Source: Pseudoroseomonas ludipueritiae
GTDB lineage: Bacteria > Pseudomonadota > Alphaproteobacteria > Acetobacterales > Acetobacteraceae
Direction of reading: 5' to 3'
DNA length: 45,359 bases
Assembly (NCBI RefSeq): GCF_014490445.1
Contig: NZ_JACTUZ010000019.1
Span: 1 to 45,359 of the forward strand
This document shows positions 8,815 to 17,450 of this stretch, piece by piece. A model generated the notes under the pieces. The model was not told the DNA's origin and did not search any database. It saw only the letters and a list, made by a program, of their open reading frames with translations. A program made the position numbers and the translations under genes. Position 1 is the stretch's first letter. Every line of letters begins with the position of its first letter.

Positions 8815-9501
8815 TCAAACTGATGCGGTGCCTCGGTATGAGACGCCTTCGGTGTCATTGATGAAGGCGAGCGCCTTTTTATAGAGCGCCTTCACCTCGG
8901 CCAGCCCGTGTGACCCGCCATTGATCCGGCGCCGTACCTCGTCGATCTCCTCCCGATCCGCCAGCGGGTTCAACTGGCAGCGGTCCCAATAGAACCCGGC
9001 GCTGTCCAGTGCCCCGCCGATGGTCTCCAGCCGGTCGGGTAGCGCCGTGATCGGCAAGCCGAGCATCTTGGCGTGCTCCTTGTAGTTGGCCCGGCCGGTG
9101 AGCTGGAAGAAGCCCCTCCCCCGGAAGTACCAGCCATCATTCGGCTGCGTGTTGCCCAGGTTCTCCAGGCCCCACTCCCCGCCGTAGACGGTGTTCGCGA
9201 TGTCGGGCTGCCGCGCCGATTGGCCGTCCGTGCGCCCGTAAAGCTGCGCATCCTTGGCGCTGATGCGGCGGGCGCCGAACACCTTCTGGAGCCGGTCGGC
9301 GCTGTAGTTCATGTTCTCGACCAGAGCCGAGAGGTAGCCGGTCTCGACCAGGCCATTGGCCAGGAACAGCGCGCGGCGGCGCGGTGCCAGGATGTCGTAG
9401 GTCGCGCAGGTGCGGTCGAATTCCTCGGCCCAGGTGCGCACGTCCTTGGTCCGAACCTCCATGTGCTTCAGGAGGTCGATGGTGGTGGAGAGGTTGATCA
9501 C
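8815..9501 (-). CDS. GH19 chitinase-like endolysin
   Basis: Peptidoglycan-cleaving lysis enzyme of glycoside hydrolase family 19, 228 aa. Seen: VETGYLSAL near residue 53, carrying the probable catalytic Glu, NTVYGGEWGLENLGN near 105, and the family's substrate-cleft pattern WYFRGRGFFQLTGRANY near 123-139. There is no signal peptide, so release to the periplasm should depend on the holin-like protein encoded just upstream, whose stop overlaps this gene's ATG. It is the last gene of the late operon. Confidence 0.92.
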   Translation of the reverse strand: MINLSTTIDLLKHMEVRTKDVRTWAEEFDRTCATYDILAPRRRALFLANGLVETGYLSALVENMNYSADRLQKVFGARRISAKDAQLYGRTDGQSARQPDIANTVYGGEWGLENLGNTQPNDGWYFRGRGFFQLTGRANYKEHAKMLGLPITALPDRLETIGGALDSAGFYWDRCQLNPLADREEIDEVRRRINGGSHGLAEVKALYKKALAFINDTEGVSYRGTASV

Positions 9502-9851
9502 GGGCGGTCCTCCGGGTTGCGCAGCCGCGTGACGTTCACGGCTTCCGCGAGGCTGCGGGCGCTGTTGACGAGCTGCGCGGCTTCGCTGGTGGTGTTGGCC
9601 ACCTGCTTCACGGCGCTGGCTGCGGTGGTCGCGGCGACCTGGGCAGTGGCTGCTGCCTGCTGCACGGTCTCGGCCGCCTGCGTGGACTTCTCGGGGATGA
9701 GCGCGGAGATGGCGCCAAGGGCGAGGATGCCCATCTGGATCGCCAGTTCCATGCGGGGGTCGTCCGGTGCGAGCCCCAGCAGGGCGAACAGCACGACGGC
9801 GAGCGAGCGCATCGTGCCCGGCTCGCGAAGGCGAGCGAGAACGTATTGCAT
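9498..9851 (-). CDS. holin-like membrane protein
   Basis: A 117-aa protein with two close hydrophobic segments (SLAVVLFALLGLA near residues 16-28 and LAIQMGILALGAISALI near 36-52), followed by a long Ala/Gln/Thr-rich helical tail. Position and topology fit a holin or holin-like pinhole protein that lets the adjacent endolysin reach the cell wall. Its stop codon overlaps the endolysin start (ATGA), so the two are probably translated together. I do not recognise a named holin family; the call rests on topology and neighbours. Confidence 0.6.
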   Translation of the reverse strand: MQYVLARLREPGTMRSLAVVLFALLGLAPDDPRMELAIQMGILALGAISALIPEKSTQAAETVQQAAATAQVAATTAASAVKQVANTTSEAAQLVNSARSLAEAVNVTRLRNPEDRP

Positions 9852-9890
9852 CGGATTGTTCCTTGAGCCGGGATGCCGCCCGGCGGCGGC

Positions 9891-10556
9891 TCAGATGTTG
9901 CGGTCGGGGACCCAGGCCACGGACGGCTCGTCGTTCTGCTGCCGTGGGCCAGGCGCCGACAACCTGTTTTCAAGTCGTTCCTGCCGCCGGAGGATCTCCT
10001 CCAACCTGGGCAGGATGCCGGCGATGGTGTTGGCCAGAGCGCCGATGCGTTCCGTCCCGGCCTGGTCCGCATTGGCGAGGCTGCGGATCTGATCCTGCAT
10101 GCCCTGCTGCTGCTGGTCGCGGATGCGGCCGGCCGTAGCCATGGAGGCCTCCAGTTGCGCTCCCTTCGCCTCGGCTGCGTTCAGCCGCGTGCCCTGGGCA
10201 GCAATGGCTGTGCCCTGCGCCACGTCGGCTTTCTCCAGCAGGTCAAGGCGCGCAGTCACCGGCCCGATGGCGACGTTCCAGACGATGGCGAGGATGCCGC
10301 AGCCGGTCAGCACTGCGCCGCCCAGCGCACCGACGATCTTCAGCCAGACGGGCACGTCGGTTTTGGGCTCCGGCTTCGCGAGATGCGGGGCCAGAGCTGC
10401 GGTGAGTTTCGCAGCCAGGAAGTCGTTGCTTGCATGGGCCTGCTGCTGGTTCTTGATATCGTGCGACTGCTGGCTCGCGCGCTCAGCCGTGATCAGCGTT
10501 TCGACCTCCGCGCGGCTGAACGTGGTCTGGTCGGGCGGGATGGATCGTAGGGGCAT
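9891..10556 (-). CDS. membrane-anchored coiled-coil protein of the lysis region
   Basis: A 221-aa protein with one membrane segment (WLKIVGALGGAVLTGCGILA, residues about 71-90, continuing hydrophobic to 98). A charged, Gln-rich N-terminal part precedes it and a long predicted coiled coil follows (residues about 100-205, ending RLEEILRRQERLENRL). The start at 10556 is set by GGGAGG upstream; longer frames run into the fibre gene. It sits between the fibre gene and the holin-like gene, so a role in lysis (spanin-like) or in membrane-linked tail function is possible. No lipobox or known family was recognised. Confidence 0.6.
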   Translation of the reverse strand: MPLRSIPPDQTTFSRAEVETLITAERASQQSHDIKNQQQAHASNDFLAAKLTAALAPHLAKPEPKTDVPVWLKIVGALGGAVLTGCGILAIVWNVAIGPVTARLDLLEKADVAQGTAIAAQGTRLNAAEAKGAQLEASMATAGRIRDQQQQGMQDQIRSLANADQAGTERIGALANTIAGILPRLEEILRRQERLENRLSAPGPRQQNDEPSVAWVPDRNI

Positions 10557-10626
10557 CAGGCCTCCCTCGTCTGCCCAATGCGCACGATGCTCGTGGCCGG
10601 GCCTTCTGATTGCCATTTGCGCGGAA

Positions 10627-13602
10627 TTAGGCCCACGCCTCTCCGACCACTCGGATTGACATCCGCGCATCGCTGATGATGTTGGGAACGGCCAGGAATA
10701 TCTTCTGCTTCGTCGCAGCATCCAGGCTGTCGAAGAAGCCTTTGGCTGTAAGCGCCTCGGCCTCTGGAAGACCCTTGTCGCGCAGATACTGTAGCGTCAT
10801 GTGGATCGTGGTATAGCTGCGCATCGGATAGTCGTCTTCAACACCGTCGATGTTAGAGAAGTTCACGCCGTAGCTGCGCAGGGCCTTGTTGATGAAGTGC
10901 TTATCCTCACCCCAGCCGCTCTTGTACTGCTCGGCCTGTTCCCAGGTGGTGAAGTGCGTGACCCCATCCGCCTCATACATGGTCATGCGTCCGGCGGTGC
11001 CATCTGCCGGGTTGAACCTCTCCGGATGAGTGAAGCGCCCGAGGATGAACTTGGTGTTCTTCATCACCCGATCATGGGCGCCGGGAACCCCAAGTCGTGC
11101 AGCGCGGAGATGCTCGCCATAGCCCATCTCGACTTGCCATGGGGCAACCATGTAGAACTCGCTGGTCGGGTATCCCCCGGCGGGGTCGCCATTGCGCAGG
11201 AAGTTGGGAAGCGTGCCTTCCAACTCACCCATCGGGGTCTCGGCATGCAGAACATTCAGTGTGCGATACTGCGCTTCCGCAACGGTCTGCCAGAACCCGC
11301 CGAACGGCTGGCGTGACTTCGGGATAAGCAGGGCAGCATTGAGGAACTGACGAAGACACCAAGCATACGCGCGCTGCTGGACATTCTTCAAGCCGATGCC
11401 GCCAGCGCGAGGGTCGGTCTTGTAGTAATTCAGGCGAGACGAACGGCCAGCCTCATCGTTGCTGTCCAGCGGGCCGCCATCCCAGGGGTAAACAGTGCCG
11501 CGCTCAGCTTCCTGGTTCCGGACCATGATGCCAAAAGCAGCCATACCTTCGACGGTGCGGAGGTAGGCTCGGCGGGCGGTCATCATGTACGGAACGGAGC
11601 AATACTCGCCCCAGTGCCCATCATCTATATCCCACTGCTCGCCATCCGCAGTGAGCTTGGAGGAGTTGATATAGGGGGCGCCGAAACTCCCCTGGGTATA
11701 CTGATCCACACGCCCATACGGATCATCCACAGGGTTCACAAAGCGGCCAACATCTTGGCGGAAGTGATGGAAAGGAATGCCTCGGGCAGCTTCAGCCATG
11801 CGCTCGATGTATTCGGCAACCCTGGCGTCGCCCGTGGCCAGCCAAAGGGCCTGAGCCTCTGTAGCGTGACCAATGACGTTGTTGCCGCCCGTTCCGCCCA
11901 TGCCCACGACGATATCGCGGGTGCCGTAGGGCTTGAGCCAGTTGGCGTTGTTCAGGTTCGTGGAGAACTCTGAGAGGCGGGAGGAGAAATCGAGGTCAGT
12001 GTCATAGCGCGCCACCAAGCCTGTCCGCATCAGGTAGGCGGTCGGCGGCCGATGGCGGGCAGGAGAAACGGCCACCTTCGTGCCGTCAGCCTTCCAGCGA
12101 GCCCGCTCACCCCAGCCGGTGTAGAGCGGCGCGCGAGGCACAGTCAGCGTGAACATGGTGGTGTTCTGATCGCCGATGAGCCTCATCGTATAGGCGGCGT
12201 CACCGACGCCCGCCTGGAACACGTAGAAGTTCCAGAGCGTCACATCGGCCTGGATCGAACCGTCTGAGTAGACGGCCAGATCCACTTCAAGGCGCCCCTT
12301 GGAGTTGATCACCGAGGCAGGCACTTCGCTCACAAACTGCGTCTGTGCGCAGATGGGGCCATTGAACCACCGGTCGGCCGGAACCGGCGTGCTCACACAA
12401 TCCAGCGTGTGGGTTTGCGATCCGTTGCTGATCTCCACCCGGCAGGTACGCCCAGCCATACGCGACGCAATGTTCAATGGCGTTGATGGAGACGACGGAG
12501 CCGGCTCCTTCCACAACTCGACCGGGAGCTGTGACCCACTCCCGATAGCCGGCAGTGCGACATGCACGCCCCCCATCAGCAGAGACGAGCCGTCGTACTG
12601 GTCGGATAAGCGGTCCAACTGGGTCGCCATGCGGGTGCCATCCGCCAAGCGCAGGGAGACCGTATCTCCTGCGCCGATGTGCCCATTCTGAAATGCCTGG
12701 CCGAATGTGTAGACGGTGCCAGCAGGCGCGCCTGTTCCAGTGATCGGAAAGGATGCTAATTTGACGGCCTCACCTTGCGGCGGCGGATCGGTCGGGCCTG
12801 GATCAACCGGCGGGTCTACCACCACCGGCGCGGTGATCGTCAGGGTGGCCGAGGCCGTGCGCGGCGAGTTGGTGGCGTTCGGATGCGTGTCAGCAATGGC
12901 GACGGACAAAGAGCCCGCCGTCAGCGTGCCCGCCGTGCCACGCCGGATCTCCGTCTGGTTGTTGGCGAAGACCACCACATTGCCGCCGGCCGTGAAAGCG
13001 CGGGTGGCGCCTGCTGGCACCCCCTGCGACACGGTGGCGAGCAGGGTTCCAGCCGCGACATCGGTCTGGAAGGATGCTCCGGCCGCCGTGAGAGAGATCG
13101 CCGGCAACGTGACCGGCGGCGCCACGATGGACAGGCTGGCTGTCGCGCTACGCGGGCTGTTCGTCGCGTTGGGGTGCGTGTCCGTCACGGTGACGGAGAG
13201 CGAGCCGACGGACAGCGTGCCGGTGCTGCTGCGCCGGATCTGCGTCTTGTCGGCATTAAACTCCGCTACCCCGCCGGCCACCGTCAACGTCCGGGTCGCG
13301 CCGGCAGGAACCGCTGATACGGTGGCCATCGCTGTGCCCGAGGCAAGGTCCGTGCGGAAGGAGCCAGCCGCCGGCGTGATGACCGCCGCCGGCAACGTAA
13401 CCGGCGGATCAACCGGCGGTATCACGATCCCGCCGCTAGCCGTCAGCAGCTTGCCGCCAGCCTTCAGCAGCTTGCCCTGAAATTTCAGCATGTCGTTGAG
13501 TTCCGTTGCGGTCCGGGGAAACGTGCGGCTCTGGACGGCGCGCGCGAGGATGTTGAACAGCGAGATGATCTCGCTGTTCGTCAGGGAGACGGGCGCGCTC
13601 AT
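10627..13602 (-). CDS. large tail fibre protein with enzyme-like C-terminal region
   Basis: Predicted receptor-binding tail protein, 991 aa, made late with the tail. The N-terminus is a short helical part (residues 1-50). Two similar repeats of about 90 residues follow (about 70-160 and 163-255), each ending in DTHPNATNSPR, and look like beta-sandwich modules. After a Pro-rich linker comes a beta-rich domain (about 277-520, with VYTFGQAFQNGHIGAGDTV) that resembles the N-terminal barrel of PcRGLX/YetA-like proteins. A region rich in helices, Trp and Tyr (about 530-991) looks like an alpha-barrel carbohydrate-active domain. Glycan binding or cleavage is inferred only. The start at 13602 lies three bases after the tail spike stop codon. 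Confidence 0.75.
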   Translation of the reverse strand: MSAPVSLTNSEIISLFNILARAVQSRTFPRTATELNDMLKFQGKLLKAGGKLLTASGGIVIPPVDPPVTLPAAVITPAAGSFRTDLASGTAMATVSAVPAGATRTLTVAGGVAEFNADKTQIRRSSTGTLSVGSLSVTVTDTHPNATNSPRSATASLSIVAPPVTLPAISLTAAGASFQTDVAAGTLLATVSQGVPAGATRAFTAGGNVVVFANNQTEIRRGTAGTLTAGSLSVAIADTHPNATNSPRTASATLTITAPVVVDPPVDPGPTDPPPQGEAVKLASFPITGTGAPAGTVYTFGQAFQNGHIGAGDTVSLRLADGTRMATQLDRLSDQYDGSSLLMGGVHVALPAIGSGSQLPVELWKEPAPSSPSTPLNIASRMAGRTCRVEISNGSQTHTLDCVSTPVPADRWFNGPICAQTQFVSEVPASVINSKGRLEVDLAVYSDGSIQADVTLWNFYVFQAGVGDAAYTMRLIGDQNTTMFTLTVPRAPLYTGWGERARWKADGTKVAVSPARHRPPTAYLMRTGLVARYDTDLDFSSRLSEFSTNLNNANWLKPYGTRDIVVGMGGTGGNNVIGHATEAQALWLATGDARVAEYIERMAEAARGIPFHHFRQDVGRFVNPVDDPYGRVDQYTQGSFGAPYINSSKLTADGEQWDIDDGHWGEYCSVPYMMTARRAYLRTVEGMAAFGIMVRNQEAERGTVYPWDGGPLDSNDEAGRSSRLNYYKTDPRAGGIGLKNVQQRAYAWCLRQFLNAALLIPKSRQPFGGFWQTVAEAQYRTLNVLHAETPMGELEGTLPNFLRNGDPAGGYPTSEFYMVAPWQVEMGYGEHLRAARLGVPGAHDRVMKNTKFILGRFTHPERFNPADGTAGRMTMYEADGVTHFTTWEQAEQYKSGWGEDKHFINKALRSYGVNFSNIDGVEDDYPMRSYTTIHMTLQYLRDKGLPEAEALTAKGFFDSLDAATKQKIFLAVPNIISDARMSIRVVGEAWA

Positions 13603-13604
13603 GG

Positions 13605-15779
13605 CTACAGAAGAATTTTCGTGGCCGTGACGCGAGCCAGCCAGACAACCGGGATGGTCGCATCTCCTGTGGCCTGAACCTGCAGGGCGCCATTGGTGGT
13701 GTCGGCCGTCACAGCCACGGACCAACCCGCAGCATTGCCCGCGTCGAGCACCGGAGCCGGGCCGGCCAGCATGGTTGTCCCCACGCCGGATATGCGCCGG
13801 AGCAGGCCGCTGTAAGTGGCGCGGAAGAACTTGCTGGTGTCAGTCTCGCCGATGCCCGTCAGGTCAATGCGGAAATCGAGCAGGCCCCCAATTGGGATGG
13901 TCAGGCGGGCCAGAGACGCGAAGCCGGAGCAAGACAGCAGCGTAGGCGTGGCGTTGGTGGTGTAGGCGGCCATGTAGTAGTGGCTTCGCTGGCAATCTCC
14001 GGTCGCCTTACGCTGGAAGCTGGCTTCCGCGTGTTCGCCGCTGACCTCCGCCGCCGCCCGCACGCCGCGAGCCGAGGAGGCAAATCCACTGGCCGTGCTG
14101 TTCGTGCCGAGAACCAGAGAGTTCTGACCGGACGCGACCACGCCGTTGCCGAGCGCAATGCCGCCGGTGCCACTGGAGATGGCGCCAGGCCCAACTGCCA
14201 CACCGCTTGTCGAGGACGCTGCGGCGTTGTGCCCGAACTGGACGGATCTAGATCCGCGCCCGCCCTCCAGAACCTCGAAGGCGCCGCCAGAGACACGACC
14301 GCGAACCGTGTCAGACGATGAGGTCCAGCCGACCACCGACACGGACGAGGCGCTATCGTTGAAGCCGTTGAGGGTGATGGCGTTGCCGCCGCTGGAATAT
14401 GTCAGGTCAACCGCGCCGAGGTCGTGGTTCGAGCTGTAAAGGTCGACGATGTTCAAATACGCACCAGCCGTTGCCGTGCCCATGCGCAGAGCCACAGCGG
14501 CCCGGCTTCCGAACTGTCCAGTAACAGCCCGAGCCCCGAGGATATTGCCGGAACTCTCGATCAGCAGGTTCGTGTTGCCGCGATGGTTGTAGGTCTGGAT
14601 GTTGTTGATTTGCGCGCCGCCGCCAGCCAGGCGGAGGTTGGCGCTGAAGCCGCTCTCCAGATGGATGTTGCTGGCCGTCATCCCCTCGCCTTCCACGTTC
14701 AGGGCATAGCGGGGCCAGGACGGGATGGCGACGTTGCCGCCCCAGACATTGATGTGCGAGGCTCGGACGCCGAACTTCAGGTAGATGCCATCGAAGGTGT
14801 TGTTTGGCCCGTTCATCGCCGGGTAGCGGACGTTCGCGCTCCACACATGCGCGTCCGAGACACCGAGCCAGATGCCCTCTTCGCCGGTGGTATCGGTGAC
14901 CACCCGCTTGATGCAGCCGTTGAACGGAGACACCCCAACCTGAGTGTTTCCGTACTCCAGGTGCAGGCCGCGTCGGTAGCAGTTCTTGATGCGGATATCG
15001 ACCACGAAGTCTCGGCCAAAGATGGCGACGCCATGCCCTTGACCGGCGGGTGCCCCAGTGTTGTTGGCTCGGTTGCCGTCGAGTGTCCCGTATCCAATGA
15101 TGCCCCAATCCGAGATGCCCAGGCCGCTATTCGTGCCGGTGAGGGACCGAAAGTCCTGCCCCTCGATCATCGTGCAGTTGGAGCCGTTGGCGAGCCGGAT
15201 AGTCGCGCGCTGGTCAACGTCGAGGATGACGCCGGTTCGCATGATTATCGTCCGGCTGGTCATGTAGGACGTGCCCGCCTGACGCGGCCGGGTCACTCGG
15301 ATTGTGCCGCCCCCTTGCGAAGCGGCGTAGTCAATGGCCCGCTGGAACGCGTTGCTCCAATCCGCGTCGCCCGCGCGCCAGAAGTTCCGCAGGAGGAGAG
15401 TGTCGCCAGCGATGTCCTTGAGGGGGCGCGCATCACCCGCATTGACGTCGGCATCAGCCAGCGTCGTGGCGTTGCTGACCTCGGCGACCCGCGCGATCTG
15501 CTTCGGCTGCGTAGGGGCCGTCTCGATCTGGACATCTTCAATTGCCGTGCCTTGGAGCGCGTCGGCATTGGAGCCGTCGAGTAGGAGGGCTACAGAACCA
15601 AGCTCGGTGGCTCCTTGCAGGGCCTGCTGAACAGCCTCCGTTCCCGCCGCCTCTGCGCGACCCGCCGCACCCTCGGCCCTCGCGACTGCTGCTGGAACCG
15701 CGTCAAGCTGCGCCGCCGTTACAGGAATGGCTGCGCGGAATGTGGGATCGTTGAGGACGACGCGGGTACTGCCGCTCAT
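13605..15779 (-). CDS. tail spike protein: beta-helix plus YadA-head-like repeats
   Basis: A 724-aa receptor-binding or depolymerase spike. After an N-terminal attachment part with a Gln/Ala-rich helix (residues 1-60), residues about 125-470 have the look of a right-handed parallel beta-helix of the pectate-lyase type (DWGIIGYGTLDGN, NTFDGIYLKFGVRASHINVW, repeated short strand-turn units). Residues about 515-580 hold 14-residue repeats such as GVAVGPGAISSGTG and GIALGNGVVASGQN, matching the trimeric YadA head motif. A small C-terminal beta domain ends the protein. The start at 15779 is supported by GGAG upstream. Trimeric assembly and sugar cleavage follow from family knowledge, not from visible catalytic residues. 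Confidence 0.82.
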   Translation of the reverse strand: MSGSTRVVLNDPTFRAAIPVTAAQLDAVPAAVARAEGAAGRAEAAGTEAVQQALQGATELGSVALLLDGSNADALQGTAIEDVQIETAPTQPKQIARVAEVSNATTLADADVNAGDARPLKDIAGDTLLLRNFWRAGDADWSNAFQRAIDYAASQGGGTIRVTRPRQAGTSYMTSRTIIMRTGVILDVDQRATIRLANGSNCTMIEGQDFRSLTGTNSGLGISDWGIIGYGTLDGNRANNTGAPAGQGHGVAIFGRDFVVDIRIKNCYRRGLHLEYGNTQVGVSPFNGCIKRVVTDTTGEEGIWLGVSDAHVWSANVRYPAMNGPNNTFDGIYLKFGVRASHINVWGGNVAIPSWPRYALNVEGEGMTASNIHLESGFSANLRLAGGGAQINNIQTYNHRGNTNLLIESSGNILGARAVTGQFGSRAAVALRMGTATAGAYLNIVDLYSSNHDLGAVDLTYSSGGNAITLNGFNDSASSVSVVGWTSSSDTVRGRVSGGAFEVLEGGRGSRSVQFGHNAAASSTSGVAVGPGAISSGTGGIALGNGVVASGQNSLVLGTNSTASGFASSARGVRAAAEVSGEHAEASFQRKATGDCQRSHYYMAAYTTNATPTLLSCSGFASLARLTIPIGGLLDFRIDLTGIGETDTSKFFRATYSGLLRRISGVGTTMLAGPAPVLDAGNAAGWSVAVTADTTNGALQVQATGDATIPVVWLARVTATKILL

Positions 15780-15858
15780 GAGGTACGCTCCATGCGTGAG
15801 TGATCGCACTCGGCATTGCTGCCGCGCGTTGGGTAGGCTCAGGGGGGCTGAGAGGCTG

Positions 15859-16302
15859 TTAGGCGGGCTTGACGACCAGGGAGCCGTCCGAGGTCATGTA
15901 GATGAAGCGGCCGTCTGCCGTAGTCAGGTACTCGATGGCAGACAGCGGCTTGCTGGCAGGTAGCGCCACGACATCGAAGGAGGCCACCGCAACGGTATGG
16001 CTTGGGATGGAGCAGCGCGCCACCACGTGCCAAGTGCCTGGCATCTCCACCGCCAAAGCGATAGCAAACACACCGGGGCCGAGTTTTGCCACGGCCGCTG
16101 GCGGCACGGCGATCTCGTCGCCGGTAGGGTCGCGGACCATGAAGGCCACATCCGATACGTCAACGGGCTGGCTCGTGGAGCGATCCAGGAACGTGGCGAC
16201 TGCCCGCAAGCTGGTCCCGGCATAGAACCGAACAGGACGCCCCGGCTTGCGTCCACCCAGCGTCATGCTGGCGGCGACCTCGACAGGGAGCGTGATGCTC
16301 AT
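15859..16302 (-). CDS. hypothetical tail tip protein (147 aa)
   Basis: A beta-rich protein with no recognised family. Residues about 1-95 resemble an immunoglobulin-like sandwich (RFYAGTSLRAVATFLDRST, then MPGTWHVVARCSIPSHTVAV). A short C-terminal part reads FIYMTSDGSLVVKP. Its ATG shares a base with the stop of the preceding gene (TGATG). Lying between tail tip genes and the spike gene, it is probably a minor structural or adaptor protein of the tail. Confidence 0.7.
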   Translation of the reverse strand: MSITLPVEVAASMTLGGRKPGRPVRFYAGTSLRAVATFLDRSTSQPVDVSDVAFMVRDPTGDEIAVPPAAVAKLGPGVFAIALAVEMPGTWHVVARCSIPSHTVAVASFDVVALPASKPLSAIEYLTTADGRFIYMTSDGSLVVKPA

Positions 16303-17117
16303 CAGCGGTCCTCCTGCGCGGCGATGTCAGCGGCGTAGATGCGCCCGCGCTCGTTCCATGCCTGCTGTGGTGCCGGCACCGGGATTGAAGTGAACTTGCC
16401 GAAAAAGCCAGTCCGGTCAGCACGCTCAGTACGTGGGACCACGAAGACTTGGCGCTGCGTGCCCGCTTCCAGTGCGATGGTTTCCAGCACGTCCGCCTCG
16501 CTCTCACTCAGCGTGGCCAGGGTGAACCGTGCGCTTCGCCGCGGCAGGCTCGTTCTGTCGTCAACGCCGCCCGGCGCATAGCCATTGGGTGAGGGGTCGC
16601 GCAGCGGCAGCAGCGCAGGCCCAACCCAGAGGCGCGAGAACTGCAAGTACGGCTGGCTGCTCGTGATGACGATCTGAACAAAGCGGACTTGGGCGGGCTC
16701 GGGCAGCACCCAGCACCACAAGCCGCGCGGCAGGGAGAACGGCTTACCGGCACGGACGACGAAATCGGCGCCCGCCATGTCGGTCATGATCCGGCCAGCC
16801 GCGTCCACCACCAGCAGGTCGCCGGCTTTGCCCAGCTCGTCCCCGCCTTTGGCTATAGCTGAGAGCGAAAGATCCACCTTCGCGCTTGCTTCCGGCAGCA
16901 TGCCGTCCCGTGGGGCAAAGAGGGCAACAGTCCGCACCCACTGGAGAGAGCCCAAGTCCAGCCACAGCGTGCGGGTTGTGCCGGGGCCGGTGCGCCAGAC
17001 CTCGCCCAGGCGCTCTGTCAGCAGCGCGCGCACACCAAGGCCCGCGACCTCGCTGTTGGTCTCGATCGAGGCGCCGGGCAACTCTGCAAGGTTTATGGCG
17101 GAGATGAGCGAGGGCAT
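16302..17117 (-). CDS. tail tip protein, possible carbohydrate-binding fold
   Basis: A 271-aa protein of the tail tip cluster. The central region (TTRTLWLDLGSLQWVRTVAL near residues 48-67, later VRFVQIVITSSQPYLQFSRL) resembles a discoidin/F5-8-type jelly roll, which often binds sugars; this is inference from pattern only. The C-terminal part is helical with GTQRQVFVVPRTE, as seen in proteins packed into the tail. It sits between a small hypothetical gene and a beta-sandwich gene, all overlapping or nearly so, so it is co-translated with the tail set. Confidence 0.7.
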   Translation of the reverse strand: MPSLISAINLAELPGASIETNSEVAGLGVRALLTERLGEVWRTGPGTTRTLWLDLGSLQWVRTVALFAPRDGMLPEASAKVDLSLSAIAKGGDELGKAGDLLVVDAAGRIMTDMAGADFVVRAGKPFSLPRGLWCWVLPEPAQVRFVQIVITSSQPYLQFSRLWVGPALLPLRDPSPNGYAPGGVDDRTSLPRRSARFTLATLSESEADVLETIALEAGTQRQVFVVPRTERADRTGFFGKFTSIPVPAPQQAWNERGRIYAADIAAQEDR

Positions 17118-17120
17118 TGG

Positions 17121-17450
17121 TCAAACCTGCACAGCCGCGCGAAACAGCGCGTCGATCTCGCTGTCGCTCATGCCGATCTTTGCTGCGACGGTCAGCAGCG
17201 TCGAATTGTCGCGCCGGATCTCCAGCGCATAATCCCATTCCTCCTGCGCTTCCTCTCCCTCGGCCGCGATAGCGGTTTCAATCTGGGCCAGAAGTCCAGC
17301 CTGACGCAGGGCGCGCCGGGCTTGAAGTGGGGTGAGAGACATGGGCACCGGCGGCGGCACCGCTTCGACGTGCAGCGCCGCACGCAGGGCATCATCCATC
17401 GGAACGAGTTGGCCATTGACGTAAACGAAAGCTGGGCTGCTAGAAATCAT
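17121..17450 (-). CDS. hypothetical tail-region protein (109 aa)
   Basis: A small acidic protein with no recognised family. It has a short beta-like start (MISSSPAFVYVNGQLVPMDD), a Pro-rich link and a helical second half (LTPLQARRALRQAGLLAQIE, then EEEWDYALEIRRD-like acidic helix and MSDSEIDALFRAA). The helical half resembles proteins encoded near fibre genes that act as assembly chaperones, but this is a weak likeness. The ATG at 17450 overlaps the stop of the preceding gene (ATGA), and a G-rich ribosome site precedes it, favouring it over the ATG four codons upstream. Confidence 0.65.
   Translation of the reverse strand: MISSSPAFVYVNGQLVPMDDALRAALHVEAVPPPVPMSLTPLQARRALRQAGLLAQIETAIAAEGEEAQEEWDYALEIRRDNSTLLTVAAKIGMSDSEIDALFRAAVQV

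Noticed and set aside
8619-8861. Short frames on both strands in the prophage junction
   Set aside because: They overlap the late terminator and the end of the endolysin gene, and show no ribosome site or protein-like composition.
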